A stretch of DNA of 18,271 nucleotides from Opitutaceae bacterium (GTDB lineage: Bacteria; Verrucomicrobiota; Verrucomicrobiia; Opitutales; Opitutaceae): positions 1-18,271 of the forward strand of contig JAHFTG010000012.1 of assembly GCA_023269455.1 (NCBI GenBank), given 5' to 3'. Each line of letters opens with the position of its first letter. Positions within the stretch are counted from its first letter, which is position 1. Below, piece by piece: positions 1-8,461 of the stretch. The translations under genes were made by a program, and so were the position numbers. Below the pieces are notes generated by a model, which saw only the letters and a list, made by a program, of their open reading frames with translations, was not told the DNA's origin and ran no database searches.

Positions 1-1200
1 GTCTATGGCGAATATCTCCCGTATCCGTTTTTCATGGGCTACGCCGCGACCTACGTGGCGAAGCACACCGGCGCCCAAGTCCGCCTGCGCGACTCCATCG
101 CCCTCCGCGAGAGCTACAAAACCTACTTCAGCTACCTCCTCGCCGAGAAACCCGACTACATCTTCCTCGAAAGCGCCACGCCCAGCTGGGAGCACGACGT
201 CCGCGTCATCCGGGAGATCCACCAACACCTCCCCTCCGCCAAGATCGTCATCTGCGGACCGATCACCGCCATCAAATCCGAAGAGATTCTCAACACCCTC
301 CCCGTCGTCGCCTGTATCAAAGGCGAATACGAAAAAAACTCCGTGAAGGTCGTCGGCGGTGCCACCGGCATCCTCGAACACGACCTCCTCACCGCCAAGG
401 AAATGAACGAGGCGCCGTTCCCCTACTTCGACGAACTCATCGCCCGCCGCTACTGGGACTACAACCCCATCGGACAGCAATTCCCCCACGCCCACGTCTG
501 GTCCAGCCGCGGCTGCCCGTTCAAATGCATCTTCTGCGTCTGGCCCGCCACCATGACCGGCAACGACCCCGACGGCACCCAGAAGCGCACCGTCCGCCAC
601 TACACGCCCGACTACATGGAGCGTCACATCACCGACCTCGTCACCCGCTTCCATTTCAAATCCATCTACTTCGACGACGACACCTTCAACCTCGGCAACT
701 CCCACGTCGTGAAAATGTGCGAGGTCATGAAAAAGATAAAACTCCCCTGGTCCGCCATGTGCCGCGCCGACACCATCAAGACCGAGACCTGGACACTCAT
801 GCGCGACGCCGGCTGCATCGGCGTGAAACTCGGCTTCGAATCCGGCAACCAATTCGTCGTCGATAAAATCGTCAACAAGGGCCTCGACCTCGAACAAGCC
901 CGCCAGACCGTTTACGAGGTCAAGCGCCTCGGCATGACCGTCCACGGCACCTTCACCTACGGCCTCCCCGGCGAGACGAAGGAACAGATGCAGGACACCA
1001 AACGCTACATCGCCTCCCTCCCCTTTGATTCCATCCAGGAATCCGGCACCGCCGAGATCGAAGGCACCCCCCTTCACACGCTCCGCACCACCGGCAAACT
1101 CACTGCCTACTCCGCCGCCCACATGGACAAGGACTACACTCGCGAACGCGACGGCATGAAGAAGTTCGAAAACGTCATCGACGAACTCGTCAACGGCTGA
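1..1200 (+). CDS. Radical SAM protein with B12-binding-like N-terminal domain (5' partial)
   Basis: The reading frame is open from the first base, so the start lies outside the window; 399 residues are visible. The N-terminal third resembles the Rossmann part of a cobalamin-binding domain, with a hydrophobic strand ending in ICGP and then KGEYE, where family members usually have a GGP and a GE motif. A clear radical SAM CxxxCxxC motif (RGCPFKCIFC, cysteines at codons 514, 526 and 535) should hold the 4Fe-4S cluster that cleaves S-adenosylmethionine. Later motifs such as YFDDDTF and KLGFESG fit the radical SAM barrel. B12-dependent radical SAM proteins often perform methylations or ring rearrangements. 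The glycosyltransferase genes downstream suggest action on a sugar or surface glycan, but the substrate cannot be read from the sequence. The cobalamin-ligating DxHxxG histidine is not visible and may lie upstream or be absent. Confidence 0.88.
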   Translation, partial: VYGEYLPYPFFMGYAATYVAKHTGAQVRLRDSIALRESYKTYFSYLLAEKPDYIFLESATPSWEHDVRVIREIHQHLPSAKIVICGPITAIKSEEILNTLPVVACIKGEYEKNSVKVVGGATGILEHDLLTAKEMNEAPFPYFDELIARRYWDYNPIGQQFPHAHVWSSRGCPFKCIFCVWPATMTGNDPDGTQKRTVRHYTPDYMERHITDLVTRFHFKSIYFDDDTFNLGNSHVVKMCEVMKKIKLPWSAMCRADTIKTETWTLMRDAGCIGVKLGFESGNQFVVDKIVNKGLDLEQARQTVYEVKRLGMTVHGTFTYGLPGETKEQMQDTKRYIASLPFDSIQESGTAEIEGTPLHTLRTTGKLTAYSAAHMDKDYTRERDGMKKFENVIDELVNG

Positions 1201-1240
1201 GCCGCCCCGCCCCCACCCAACCCATCAACGCACCCATCCC

Positions 1241-1945
1241 TTGAAAACCGCCGTCCTCGTTTCCGGCCAGATGCGCTCCCTCGACCAGTGCATCGGCTCC
1301 ATCCAGAAACACGTCCTCTCGAAAATCGGAGACTACGACCTCATCGCCCACGTCGCCGACGACGAAGACGCCTGGAAAGTCGAACTCCTCGAACCCCGCA
1401 AATGCGTCGTCATCGACCAGCCCACCCTCGACGAAAAAAACTACATCCACCGCACCGGCCGCGGCGTCATCGGCGTGCAGCAGGTCCTCCGCATGTTCTG
1501 GGCCATGGAAGAAAGCTACAAACTCCTCGAAAAAGCCCAGACCGAACGCGGCGCGCCCTACGACTGGGTGATCCGTCTCCGCCCCGACACGTTGTTCTTC
1601 TCCGACATCGAAGACCTCGCCACCTGCGATCCGACCGCCTGCTACCTCCCCACCTTCTGCAATTATTGGGGCTATCAAGACCGCTTCGCCTTCGGAGGCC
1701 CCGCCGTGATGAAAACCTATCACGACAAACTCGCCCTGATCGACGACTACATCGCCCAAGGCGGCATCTATCACCCCGAGTCCATGCTCAAGTGGATGCT
1801 CGACCGCGTTCACACCCCCGTCCGCCGCACCGAAATCATGTTCGATACCCTCCGCAAAAATGGCCAACGCATCCGCGCCGTCTGGGAAACCACCTACGGC
1901 GACCCCATTCCCGCCTGGAAGCAAGCCCTCGCCGGCGCCGCCTGA
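1241..1945 (+). CDS. Putative GT-A-like sugar transferase with RxRPD motif
   Basis: This is a 234-residue protein starting at TTG, 40 bp after the preceding stop. TTG is chosen because it keeps the opening strand KTAVLVSGQMRS, which is typical of this fold; the first in-frame ATG (1271) would cut into it. No Shine-Dalgarno sequence is visible. The sequence WVIRLRPDTLFF (R112, R114, D116) resembles the acidic metal/nucleotide-sugar motif of WavE-like and related nucleotide-diphospho-sugar transferases. No signal peptide or membrane segment is seen, so it is probably cytoplasmic. It sits inside a run of glycosyltransferase genes and probably adds one sugar to the same glycan. Family assignment is from motif pattern only, and the sugar donor is unknown. 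Confidence 0.7.
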   Translation: MKTAVLVSGQMRSLDQCIGSIQKHVLSKIGDYDLIAHVADDEDAWKVELLEPRKCVVIDQPTLDEKNYIHRTGRGVIGVQQVLRMFWAMEESYKLLEKAQTERGAPYDWVIRLRPDTLFFSDIEDLATCDPTACYLPTFCNYWGYQDRFAFGGPAVMKTYHDKLALIDDYIAQGGIYHPESMLKWMLDRVHTPVRRTEIMFDTLRKNGQRIRAVWETTYGDPIPAWKQALAGAA

Positions 1946-1993
1946 GGCCCGTTCCCGCCCGCACTCCCGCACAGCCTTCAACCTCTCTCCCTC

Positions 1994-4948
1994 ATGAGCT
2001 CCGCTTCCCCCGCCAACGATCTCCCGTCGCCGCACGCCCTGCTGTTTTTCCTCTCCCATCAGGACACCTACCGCAAGCCGCTCATTTCACGCAAAGAGGT
2101 CTTCTGCGGCCCCGACACCGCCACCCGCATCGCCGCCGGCCGTGTATTCGCATTAAAAACACCCGTCGGCTCTTTCGACGTCGGTGAGGTTGCCGACCTG
2201 CTCCCCTCCTCGCAACAACCCGAGATTGTCATCGTCAAGGCCGACGCCACCAATCGCAACCTCCCCCGCGGCCTCGCCCGCTTCAAGTGCCCCCGCGTCC
2301 TCCTCGTTGGCGACACCCATCACCTCCGCAATCCCCTCCAAAACGTCCTCCGTTACGCCAAGGAAGAACCGTTCGACTTCATCATCCTCGACCACACCCG
2401 CCACCACGCGCCGTGGTTTCACGCCGCCGGTTTCAAAAACGTCCACTGGCTCCCCGCGCTCGATTACGGCTTCCTGCCCCGCGAACTTTCCGCCGCCCCG
2501 TCTCGCCCGCTCACCTTCGTCGGCCAGTCCGGCCAACACCACCCCTACCGCCGCCATGTGCTCGGCCGCGTCCAGGCCGCCGGCCTCCCCCTCGAAATCC
2601 TCACCGGCAAACTCTCCCAGACCGCCGACATCTACGCCGACTCCCAGATCACCCTGAACGTCTCCCTCAACGGCGACCTCAACCTGCGCGTCTTCGAAGC
2701 GCTCTCCGCCGGCGGCTTCCTCCTCACCGACGAACTCACCGCCGCCTCCGGCCTGCCCCTGTTGTTCAAGCCCGGCCAGCACCTCGACACCTGGCGCACC
2801 CCCGACGAACTCATCGAAAAAATCCTCCATTACCAATCCCACCCCGAGGAAGCGCTCCGCATTCGCGCCGCCGGCCAGGCCGAACTCATCCGCGCCCATC
2901 ACCCCGATGTGAAACTGCGCGAACTCCACGACCTCGTCTTCTCCGGCCGGGAGAATCCCCTCTACGTCCTCGAACCCGCCAAACACACCGTCACCGTAAG
3001 CGGCCCGCTCACGACCGAAGCCCTGCTCCCCGCGTATGAAATCATCCAGGAGCTCCACCGCTCCTCCGCTCGCGTCACCCTCTTTTGCTCGCCCGACGCA
3101 CTCCCCCTGGCCTCGCAATTTTCCGACCTTCCCCGCTTCGCAGCCCTCCCGGTCTCCGCCCTGGCCGGACAGACACTCGACCCGCTCGCGCCGCCCCCGC
3201 GCGGCTCCCTGGCCGAACACCATGTTCTCTGGTGGACCGGTGCCAGTGACGCCCTCGCCTCCACGCTGACCGAGTTCCACGGCACCCACATCATCGCCCC
3301 GCCCCAGACCGCCGACCTTCTCGCCGAATGGGGATTCACACCGCACGAATCCGGCATGTTCCTCCTCACCGACACCATGGCCTGGCTGCGCCAGACCTGG
3401 CACGCCGGAGCCAAGAACCAGGTGCACGCCCGCCTCGCCGTATTCCTCGCCCATATCAACTGCTCCGACGATGCCCTCTTCGTGGCCGAAATCGCCGGCC
3501 GGCTCGACAACATGGCCGTCTACAAAGACGCCCTCCACCGCGCCATTTTCCTGGACCGCAACTGCGTGCCCGCCCTCTACCAGCTCGCCAGCCTCATGAT
3601 CGAATCCGGCGAGCCCGCCTCCGCCGCCCTCATCCTCGAAGAAGCCGCCCGCGTTGCCCCCCTGCCCTCGGAAATCGAGCCCCTTCACGCCCAACTTCTG
3701 GCCGAAGTCGCCACCTACCCCGAAGTCGATTCCTACCTCTCCCTCACGCACCGCAAGCCCGTGCAGACCGCCGAAACCCCGCGCCGCATTCTCCTCGTCA
3801 CGAATCTTTTTCCGCCCGAGGAACTCGGCGGCTACGGCCGCATGATGTGGGAATTTGCCCACGGCCTCCGCGAACGCGGCCACACCGTGCGCATCCTCTG
3901 CGGACAAGCCGCCTACCTCCGCAAAACCCCCACCGCCGACGAGGCCGAGATGGAAACTCACGTTTCCCGCTCCCTCCAGCTCCTCGGCGAATGGCGCGAC
4001 GGCCCGCCCCGCCTCGTCGGCGACGAAAAGAAACTCGCCAACCTCGCCGCCTCCAACGCCCGCCGCGTCCTCGAAGGCGCCGCAAAATTCCGCCCCGACT
4101 TCATCCTCGCCGGCAACATCGATTTCCTCGGCCTCGATTTCCTCTCCGATGTCCTTACCGCCGGCTATCCCGTCCTCCACGCCCTCGCCAACGCCGCGCC
4201 CGGCTACGCGCCCGCCGATCAACCCGTCTCCGACGCCTACCTCGTCGCCCCGTGCAGCGACTGGAACGGCCGCGCCTACCATCAGGCCGGCTATGCCAAC
4301 TCCCGCATGACCACGCTTTATCCCGGCGCCCGCCTCGACCGGTTTTACCGCATGTTCCTGCCCGACGCCCGCCGCCTCCGCATCGCCTACGCCAGCCTCG
4401 TCATGCCCTACAAGGGCGTCCACGTCCTCATCCAGGCCCTCGCGCGCCTCCACGTCTCCGGCGTTGATTTCACCGCCGAGATCGCCGGCGATTCGACCGA
4501 CCAGGCCTTCCTCGCCGAACAAAAAGCCTACGTCGTCAAGATGGGCATGCAGCACCGTGTGAAGTTCACCGGCTTCCTCGACCGCGACGGCCTCTTCTCC
4601 CTCTTCGCCCGCAGCAACGTGCTCGTCTTCCCCAGCCAGTTCGCCGAACCCTTCGGCATCTCCCAAGTCGAGGCCCTCGCCTCCGGCCTCGTCGTCGTCT
4701 CCAGCGGCACCGGCGGCGCGGCGGAGATCATCCGCGACGGACAGGACGGCCTGCTCTTCCCCGCCGCCGACTTCGAAGCACTCGCCGCACGCCTTGTGCA
4801 GCTCTCCAACAACCCCCAGCTCTTCCGCGAACTCCAGCGCAACGGCCAGAAACGCGCCCTCGATTTCTCGGTGGACGGCGCCGTCTTCAAAATCGAAAAA
4901 CTCGCCGGCGAACTCCTCGCGCAAGCCCCCGCCCAAATCGCGGTCTGA
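1994..4948 (+). CDS. Multidomain glycosyltransferase: CgeB-like GT-B module, TPR-like linker, GT4 module
   Basis: This is a 984-residue protein whose ATG lies 48 bp after the previous stop. Residues about 170-316 look like the C-terminal half of a CgeB-type GT-B enzyme (LTFVGQSG, then NLRVFEALSAGGFLLTD). Residues 317-480 form a weakly recognisable alpha/beta region. Residues about 500-590 are helical and TPR-like (PALYQLASLMIESGEPASAALILEEA). A GT4-type enzyme begins near residue 597 with ILLVTNLFPPEELGGYGRMM, the usual N-terminal acceptor-side loop. It carries the EX7E nucleotide-sugar motif in FAEPFGISQVEALASG (E885 and E893). Most GT4 enzymes are about 350-420 residues, so this is a fusion of two transferases that may add consecutive sugars. 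No membrane segment is visible. The donor and acceptor are unknown. Confidence 0.85.
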   Translation: MSSASPANDLPSPHALLFFLSHQDTYRKPLISRKEVFCGPDTATRIAAGRVFALKTPVGSFDVGEVADLLPSSQQPEIVIVKADATNRNLPRGLARFKCPRVLLVGDTHHLRNPLQNVLRYAKEEPFDFIILDHTRHHAPWFHAAGFKNVHWLPALDYGFLPRELSAAPSRPLTFVGQSGQHHPYRRHVLGRVQAAGLPLEILTGKLSQTADIYADSQITLNVSLNGDLNLRVFEALSAGGFLLTDELTAASGLPLLFKPGQHLDTWRTPDELIEKILHYQSHPEEALRIRAAGQAELIRAHHPDVKLRELHDLVFSGRENPLYVLEPAKHTVTVSGPLTTEALLPAYEIIQELHRSSARVTLFCSPDALPLASQFSDLPRFAALPVSALAGQTLDPLAPPPRGSLAEHHVLWWTGASDALASTLTEFHGTHIIAPPQTADLLAEWGFTPHESGMFLLTDTMAWLRQTWHAGAKNQVHARLAVFLAHINCSDDALFVAEIAGRLDNMAVYKDALHRAIFLDRNCVPALYQLASLMIESGEPASAALILEEAARVAPLPSEIEPLHAQLLAEVATYPEVDSYLSLTHRKPVQTAETPRRILLVTNLFPPEELGGYGRMMWEFAHGLRERGHTVRILCGQAAYLRKTPTADEAEMETHVSRSLQLLGEWRDGPPRLVGDEKKLANLAASNARRVLEGAAKFRPDFILAGNIDFLGLDFLSDVLTAGYPVLHALANAAPGYAPADQPVSDAYLVAPCSDWNGRAYHQAGYANSRMTTLYPGARLDRFYRMFLPDARRLRIAYASLVMPYKGVHVLIQALARLHVSGVDFTAEIAGDSTDQAFLAEQKAYVVKMGMQHRVKFTGFLDRDGLFSLFARSNVLVFPSQFAEPFGISQVEALASGLVVVSSGTGGAAEIIRDGQDGLLFPAADFEALAARLVQLSNNPQLFRELQRNGQKRALDFSVDGAVFKIEKLAGELLAQAPAQIAV

Positions 4949-5000
4949 ACCCGGCTGGCTCCGCCCCTCTCCATCGTCGCTTCCTCCCGGGCTCACTCCC

Positions 5001-6011
5001 ATGACGCTCGATCAGCTCAAGTCCGGCGGCGTCTATTTCTACATCGCCGACGGCCCGTTCAAACCCGCCAACGAACACTACGTCTCCGCCTGCCTGATCG
5101 CCGGACTCGGTCGTCTCGGCGTGCCCATTTTTTCCAATCTGGAAATCGCCGGCGCCACCCTGAGCGAACTCAAGTCGATGGGTCGGCACCTCTACGTCTT
5201 CGACATCACGGACCAGACCACGAGCAGCACGCTCATGAGCGCGATCACCCAGTTCGCCTCCCCCTGCAAAATCATCCTCTCACGAGCCGATCAATGCGCG
5301 GGCATCATCACTCCGGAGACCGTGCCCGCCTTCATGTGCCACGAGAACCGCTTCCGCACCATCTGCGGACGGCGGCTCCCCTGGGCCTTCGGCCTGTCCG
5401 ACGCCATCATGACGGCCACCGCCGCCGGCCTGCCCTTTGAACAACGCACCCCAACCCTCATCCGCAACTTCCGCCCCTCCCTCAACCAGCACGTTCGCAA
5501 CATGCTCGACCTCTCCCTGGTCGGGCACCTGGAGAAACACTTCACCATCGATCGCAAAATCTCGCCCGATCACCACGACCGCCTGATGCGCAGCACCGGC
5601 TGCCTCGCCTATGGAGGTGCCTTCGATGAAAACCTGTCTCTCAACGACCATCTCGTCACCAACGACACCCTGCGGACCTTCTACGCCTACATCACGTTTC
5701 ACCAACCCGTCACCATCGTGCGCTGGGACAGTTGGCGCTGGTGGGAGTCGCTTGCCGCCGGCTGCCTCACCTTCCACCTCGATTTCGAAAAATACGGCTT
5801 CGTCCTTCCCGTGATGCCCGTCGCGTGGAAGCACTACATCCCCATCGATCTCGCTGATCCCAAGGCCACCGTCGAACGCCTCATGGACGAACGCCCCCGC
5901 TGGCCCGAAATCGCCGCGCAAGGCCGTTTCTGGGCTCGCACCCACTACTCGCCCGAAGCCACCGCGCGCCGTTTCATCTATCACGTCACCTCGGACGACC
6001 TGTTCACATGA
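5001..6011 (+). CDS. CgeB/exostosin-like GT-B family protein
   Basis: This is a 336-residue protein. ATG 5001 is chosen because it begins after the stop of the preceding gene and opens a strand-rich start (GGVYFYIADGPF); the frame is open further upstream but there it only overlaps the previous gene. The C-terminal half contains RWDSWRWWESLAAGC (R241 to E249), followed by a strand and KHYIPIDLADP. This resembles the nucleotide-sugar-binding half of CgeB-like or exostosin-like transferases, where a Glu and an (A/S)xG follow an arginine. Its stop overlaps the next start by ATGA, implying translational coupling. No signal peptide or membrane helix is seen. The substrate is not deducible, and a non-catalytic role remains possible. 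Confidence 0.7.
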   Translation: MTLDQLKSGGVYFYIADGPFKPANEHYVSACLIAGLGRLGVPIFSNLEIAGATLSELKSMGRHLYVFDITDQTTSSTLMSAITQFASPCKIILSRADQCAGIITPETVPAFMCHENRFRTICGRRLPWAFGLSDAIMTATAAGLPFEQRTPTLIRNFRPSLNQHVRNMLDLSLVGHLEKHFTIDRKISPDHHDRLMRSTGCLAYGGAFDENLSLNDHLVTNDTLRTFYAYITFHQPVTIVRWDSWRWWESLAAGCLTFHLDFEKYGFVLPVMPVAWKHYIPIDLADPKATVERLMDERPRWPEIAAQGRFWARTHYSPEATARRFIYHVTSDDLFT

Positions 6012-7108
6012 ACCCCCTGCCAGTAAAAATCCGTGTCGTTTTCTTCAACCCGTGGGGCCGCGGCCTTGAGCAAACGGCGGACTACCTCGCCAGCCTCCCC
6101 ACGCAAGCCATCGCCCCCTTTGTCAGCGACCCGGCCGACGCCCATCTCATCGGCCTCGCCCGGCTCGACCGTGACTGGCACGCCGAGTGTGCCCGCTGTT
6201 TTGATCAGATGCAGTCGGCCACCCTCGACTTCCTGCCGTCCCTCATCACCGGCCTGGAAGGGCTCCCCGTCCTCGCCTCCGCCTGCGCCAAACGCCCGCC
6301 CGGCGAAACCTGGTGGTTCGTCCTGATGGGCCAACACCCTCAGAAATTTGCGCCCGCTCTAAGCCCGCTCTGCACCTTCCTCAAAAAAAATGGCGCGCGC
6401 ATCCTCTACTACGCCTTCGACGAAGCCAGCCGCACGATGCCGTGCTTCGCCGACCTCGCGCCACACCTGGATGTGCTCATCCACGACGAAGCCCCGCTCG
6501 CGCACCAAAACCGGCTCTCCCCGGCCGCGCGCACCCTGCACCGGAGCTGGGTCGCCAACTTCCCCTCCTTTTCCGTCCCGTTCAACGACACCCCGGAAGC
6601 GAAAATCATCTTCCTCGGTTCGCAGATGGGACTCACGCCCCACCGCCAGCGGCAGATCGACTTCCTGCGCACCATTTTTAAAGACCGCTTCATCGCCAGC
6701 CACGACCACTCCGTCAGCGTTTCGGATCGCGCGTCGCTCAACCGCTACAAGGTCGGTTTCTGTCCGGAAGGGCGCAAGTTCACCACGCCCGCGATGGCCC
6801 GCACCCACACCGACCGCCCGTTCTGGTCCGGATGCCTGGGCCTCGTGCCCGTGTCGGAAAATTCACACGAGGGCGGACGCCTCGACGAACTCGCCGACGC
6901 CGACTTGATCGTGCGCTACCCGCACGCCGACCTCGGCGCGCTGCGCGATGCCTGCGAACGCGCCCTCGCCGTTTCCACCGAAGATCGCCGCCGCATCCAC
7001 GATCATTTCAACCGGCACGAAACCGTCGGCGGCATCGTGGCCGAGGCCATCGCCCATCACGCTGCGGACGGCTTGTCGTCGCTGCGGCGCTCCTCGATGG
7101 CGAGATAG
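6008..7108 (+). CDS. GT-B-like putative glycosyltransferase
   Basis: This is a 366-residue protein that starts inside the stop of the previous gene (ATGA overlap). The opening strand IRVVFFNPWG resembles a Rossmann-type N-terminal domain. Residues about 250-286 (starting GFCPEGRKFTTP, then HTDRPFWSGCLGLVPVSENS) resemble the C-terminal donor-binding part of CgeB-like transferases. There, a conserved Glu/Arg region is followed by a small-residue segment and a strand. It ends the plus-strand glycan operon, and its last 17 codons lie within the opposite-strand FIST-like gene. No signal peptide or membrane segment is seen. The fold assignment is moderate, the donor unknown, and catalytic activity unproven. 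Confidence 0.68.
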   Translation: MNPLPVKIRVVFFNPWGRGLEQTADYLASLPTQAIAPFVSDPADAHLIGLARLDRDWHAECARCFDQMQSATLDFLPSLITGLEGLPVLASACAKRPPGETWWFVLMGQHPQKFAPALSPLCTFLKKNGARILYYAFDEASRTMPCFADLAPHLDVLIHDEAPLAHQNRLSPAARTLHRSWVANFPSFSVPFNDTPEAKIIFLGSQMGLTPHRQRQIDFLRTIFKDRFIASHDHSVSVSDRASLNRYKVGFCPEGRKFTTPAMARTHTDRPFWSGCLGLVPVSENSHEGGRLDELADADLIVRYPHADLGALRDACERALAVSTEDRRRIHDHFNRHETVGGIVAEAIAHHAADGLSSLRRSSMAR

Positions 7109-8307
7109 ACCAGCGTCTGATTGAGGAGTTGATAAGCGACTTCGCCGAAGGTCATCGGGCCGACGATCAATCCGGTCCGCCGTCCCTCCAGATTCGAATA
7201 CAGGTAGTTCAAAACACAGTTGCACGCGAAGATGATCTCTCCGCCGGAAATCTGCGCCAGCCGGTTCTCGAATCCTCGCACGTAATCCGTCACCGGCAGA
7301 GCCTGGCGATAGTCCAACTCCGGCCAGACCGGACCGAAAAACTCAACTTCACCCGTGTCCGCCCGAACCTGCTTGATGCCCACGTTGACCATCGTGTTGC
7401 AGTAGTCGGCCACCAGCGGGAGGCGCGGGTCCCAGCCGGTTTCCTTAAGATAGTCGGATAACACGCGGGGCGCTCCGTTGACCAGGACATCCTTCACCGT
7501 GAGCCCGCCCTTCGGAAAGCGCAGACTGTCGCCGACACCCTGCTCGAAAAGATTGATGACGTCGATCCGCGCGTGTCGATTGGGCGGCAGTTGGAAACGA
7601 AGCTCGACCGCCCGTTCCGGCAGCGCGACTCCGCTGCCGCCGAAACAAGCGGGAACGCTCGGGCCGGTTACATCCAGCCTCATGCCCGCGACCCAGCCGA
7701 TAAGCGGATGCGTGGCAAAGCCGGGGTAATTCGGCGCGTTGAGGGCGAACTCGATGTGCACCGCGCTCCCGTAGGGCAGGATGATCAGGCTCACCATGTT
7801 TCCGTGGTGTCGTTCGTAGATCCGGTTCAAATCCGCCGCGGCATATGTGCTGGTTTGAACGTCGGTGACATAGTCCGGCAGCTCGGTGACAAAAATCCGA
7901 TCCGTGCACAGGCAGCCTCCCGCGACGGTCATGAAATACGGGATAGTGCCGCCGATCCAGTTGCCCTTCGGCAGTTGCGAGAGCAGTGCCTCTTCGCCCG
8001 CGAGCACGAGCGCGGCGCCGCCGCGTATCTTTTCGGCCACCTGTTCGACCGAACAGAGCGTTCCCTGCATGACGCCGCCTACGTTGAGGATTCGCTGCCA
8101 GTCGCGTTGCGCCACCGGTTCATCCCGGTAACGATCAAAAAACTCCGCCAGTTCGCATCGCAAATCGGCGCGCGTGGCGGCGTGGGATTGCAGCCGCTGC
8201 CGCAGGTTGTCCAGCGTGGTTCTTAACGGGAGAAACTCGAACTCCGGACAGTCCCGTCCGGTCGCAAGCATTTCCCAGGTCGAGGAGGACAGCAGATCGG
8301 CATTCAT
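7057..8307 (-). CDS. FIST-like (DUF6976-type) putative sensory protein
   Basis: The protein has 416 residues if it starts at ATG 8307. A TTG at 8400 would add 31 residues that are polar and low in complexity, so the shorter form is preferred; neither start has a Shine-Dalgarno sequence. The middle reads as a two-domain alpha/beta protein, with GAALVLAGEEALLSQLP and GNWIGGTIPYF early and a FACNCVLNYLY segment (C362 and C364) late. It then ends with GPMTFGEVAYQLLNQTLVYLAI. That order resembles FIST-N/FIST-C sensory proteins, which end in a GE motif and an NxT segment. From memory, and tentatively, I associate it with DUF6976. It is divergent from a histidine kinase gene, so a sensory or ligand-binding partner role is inferred. 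Its 3' end overlaps the convergent glycosyltransferase gene by 52 bp. Confidence 0.65.
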   Translation of the reverse strand: MNADLLSSSTWEMLATGRDCPEFEFLPLRTTLDNLRQRLQSHAATRADLRCELAEFFDRYRDEPVAQRDWQRILNVGGVMQGTLCSVEQVAEKIRGGAALVLAGEEALLSQLPKGNWIGGTIPYFMTVAGGCLCTDRIFVTELPDYVTDVQTSTYAAADLNRIYERHHGNMVSLIILPYGSAVHIEFALNAPNYPGFATHPLIGWVAGMRLDVTGPSVPACFGGSGVALPERAVELRFQLPPNRHARIDVINLFEQGVGDSLRFPKGGLTVKDVLVNGAPRVLSDYLKETGWDPRLPLVADYCNTMVNVGIKQVRADTGEVEFFGPVWPELDYRQALPVTDYVRGFENRLAQISGGEIIFACNCVLNYLYSNLEGRRTGLIVGPMTFGEVAYQLLNQTLVYLAIEERRSDDKPSAA

Positions 8308-8365
8308 GAGGGGTATGGGCGAACAATCGGTTGTTGAGTCCGCCGCCGGGGCATCGGTTTCCCCG

Positions 8366-8436
8366 TCAATCGACACTTCACCATCAGATCTTGAGGTCAA
8401 AAAAACATCAAGCCGCCCCCCGGTTGTGTCGATTGA
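8366..8436. promoter_or_regulatory. 11-bp inverted repeat between divergent signalling genes (candidate operator)
   Basis: TCAATCGACAC (8366-8376) is repeated exactly in inverse orientation as GTGTCGATTGA (8426-8436), with a 49-bp spacer and about 60 bp between centres. It lies in the 152-bp gap between the FIST-like gene (minus) and the kinase gene (plus). The right arm overlaps a sigma-70-like -35 (TTGAAG, 8433-8438). A looping or paired-dimer regulator site is inferred; the binding protein is unknown. Confidence 0.45.
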
Positions 8437-8461
8437 AGGGAGACGGGATTCTCCGTAAAAT
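8433..8461 (+). promoter_or_regulatory. Sigma-70-like promoter for kinase/regulator pair
   Basis: TTGAAG (8433-8438), a 17-bp spacer, then TAAAAT (8456-8461) is a good housekeeping-type match. Its -10 overlaps the proposed kinase ATG at 8460. If this promoter is used, translation would have to begin downstream, for example at ATG 8499. Pattern match only. Confidence 0.35.

Noticed and set aside
1190..2059. 289-codon minus-strand frame opposite the RxRPD transferase gene
   Set aside because: Gly/Glu/Val/Asp-rich mirror of the plus-strand gene; no domain seen.
4794..5000. Upstream extension of the gene starting at 5001
   Set aside because: It lies within the previous coding gene in another frame, and the extra residues are Ser/Pro/Lys-rich shadow sequence.
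2153..5002. 949-codon open frame on the minus strand opposite the large glycosyltransferase gene
   Set aside because: Its product is a monotonous Gly/Glu/Ala/Val/Asp string with no domain, the mirror of GC-biased codons on the plus strand. The plus strand has clear GT motifs.
8308..8400. TTG start at 8400 for the FIST-like protein
   Set aside because: The extra 31 residues are polar and low-complexity, and they would place coding sequence over the left arm of the inverted repeat. It is not excluded.
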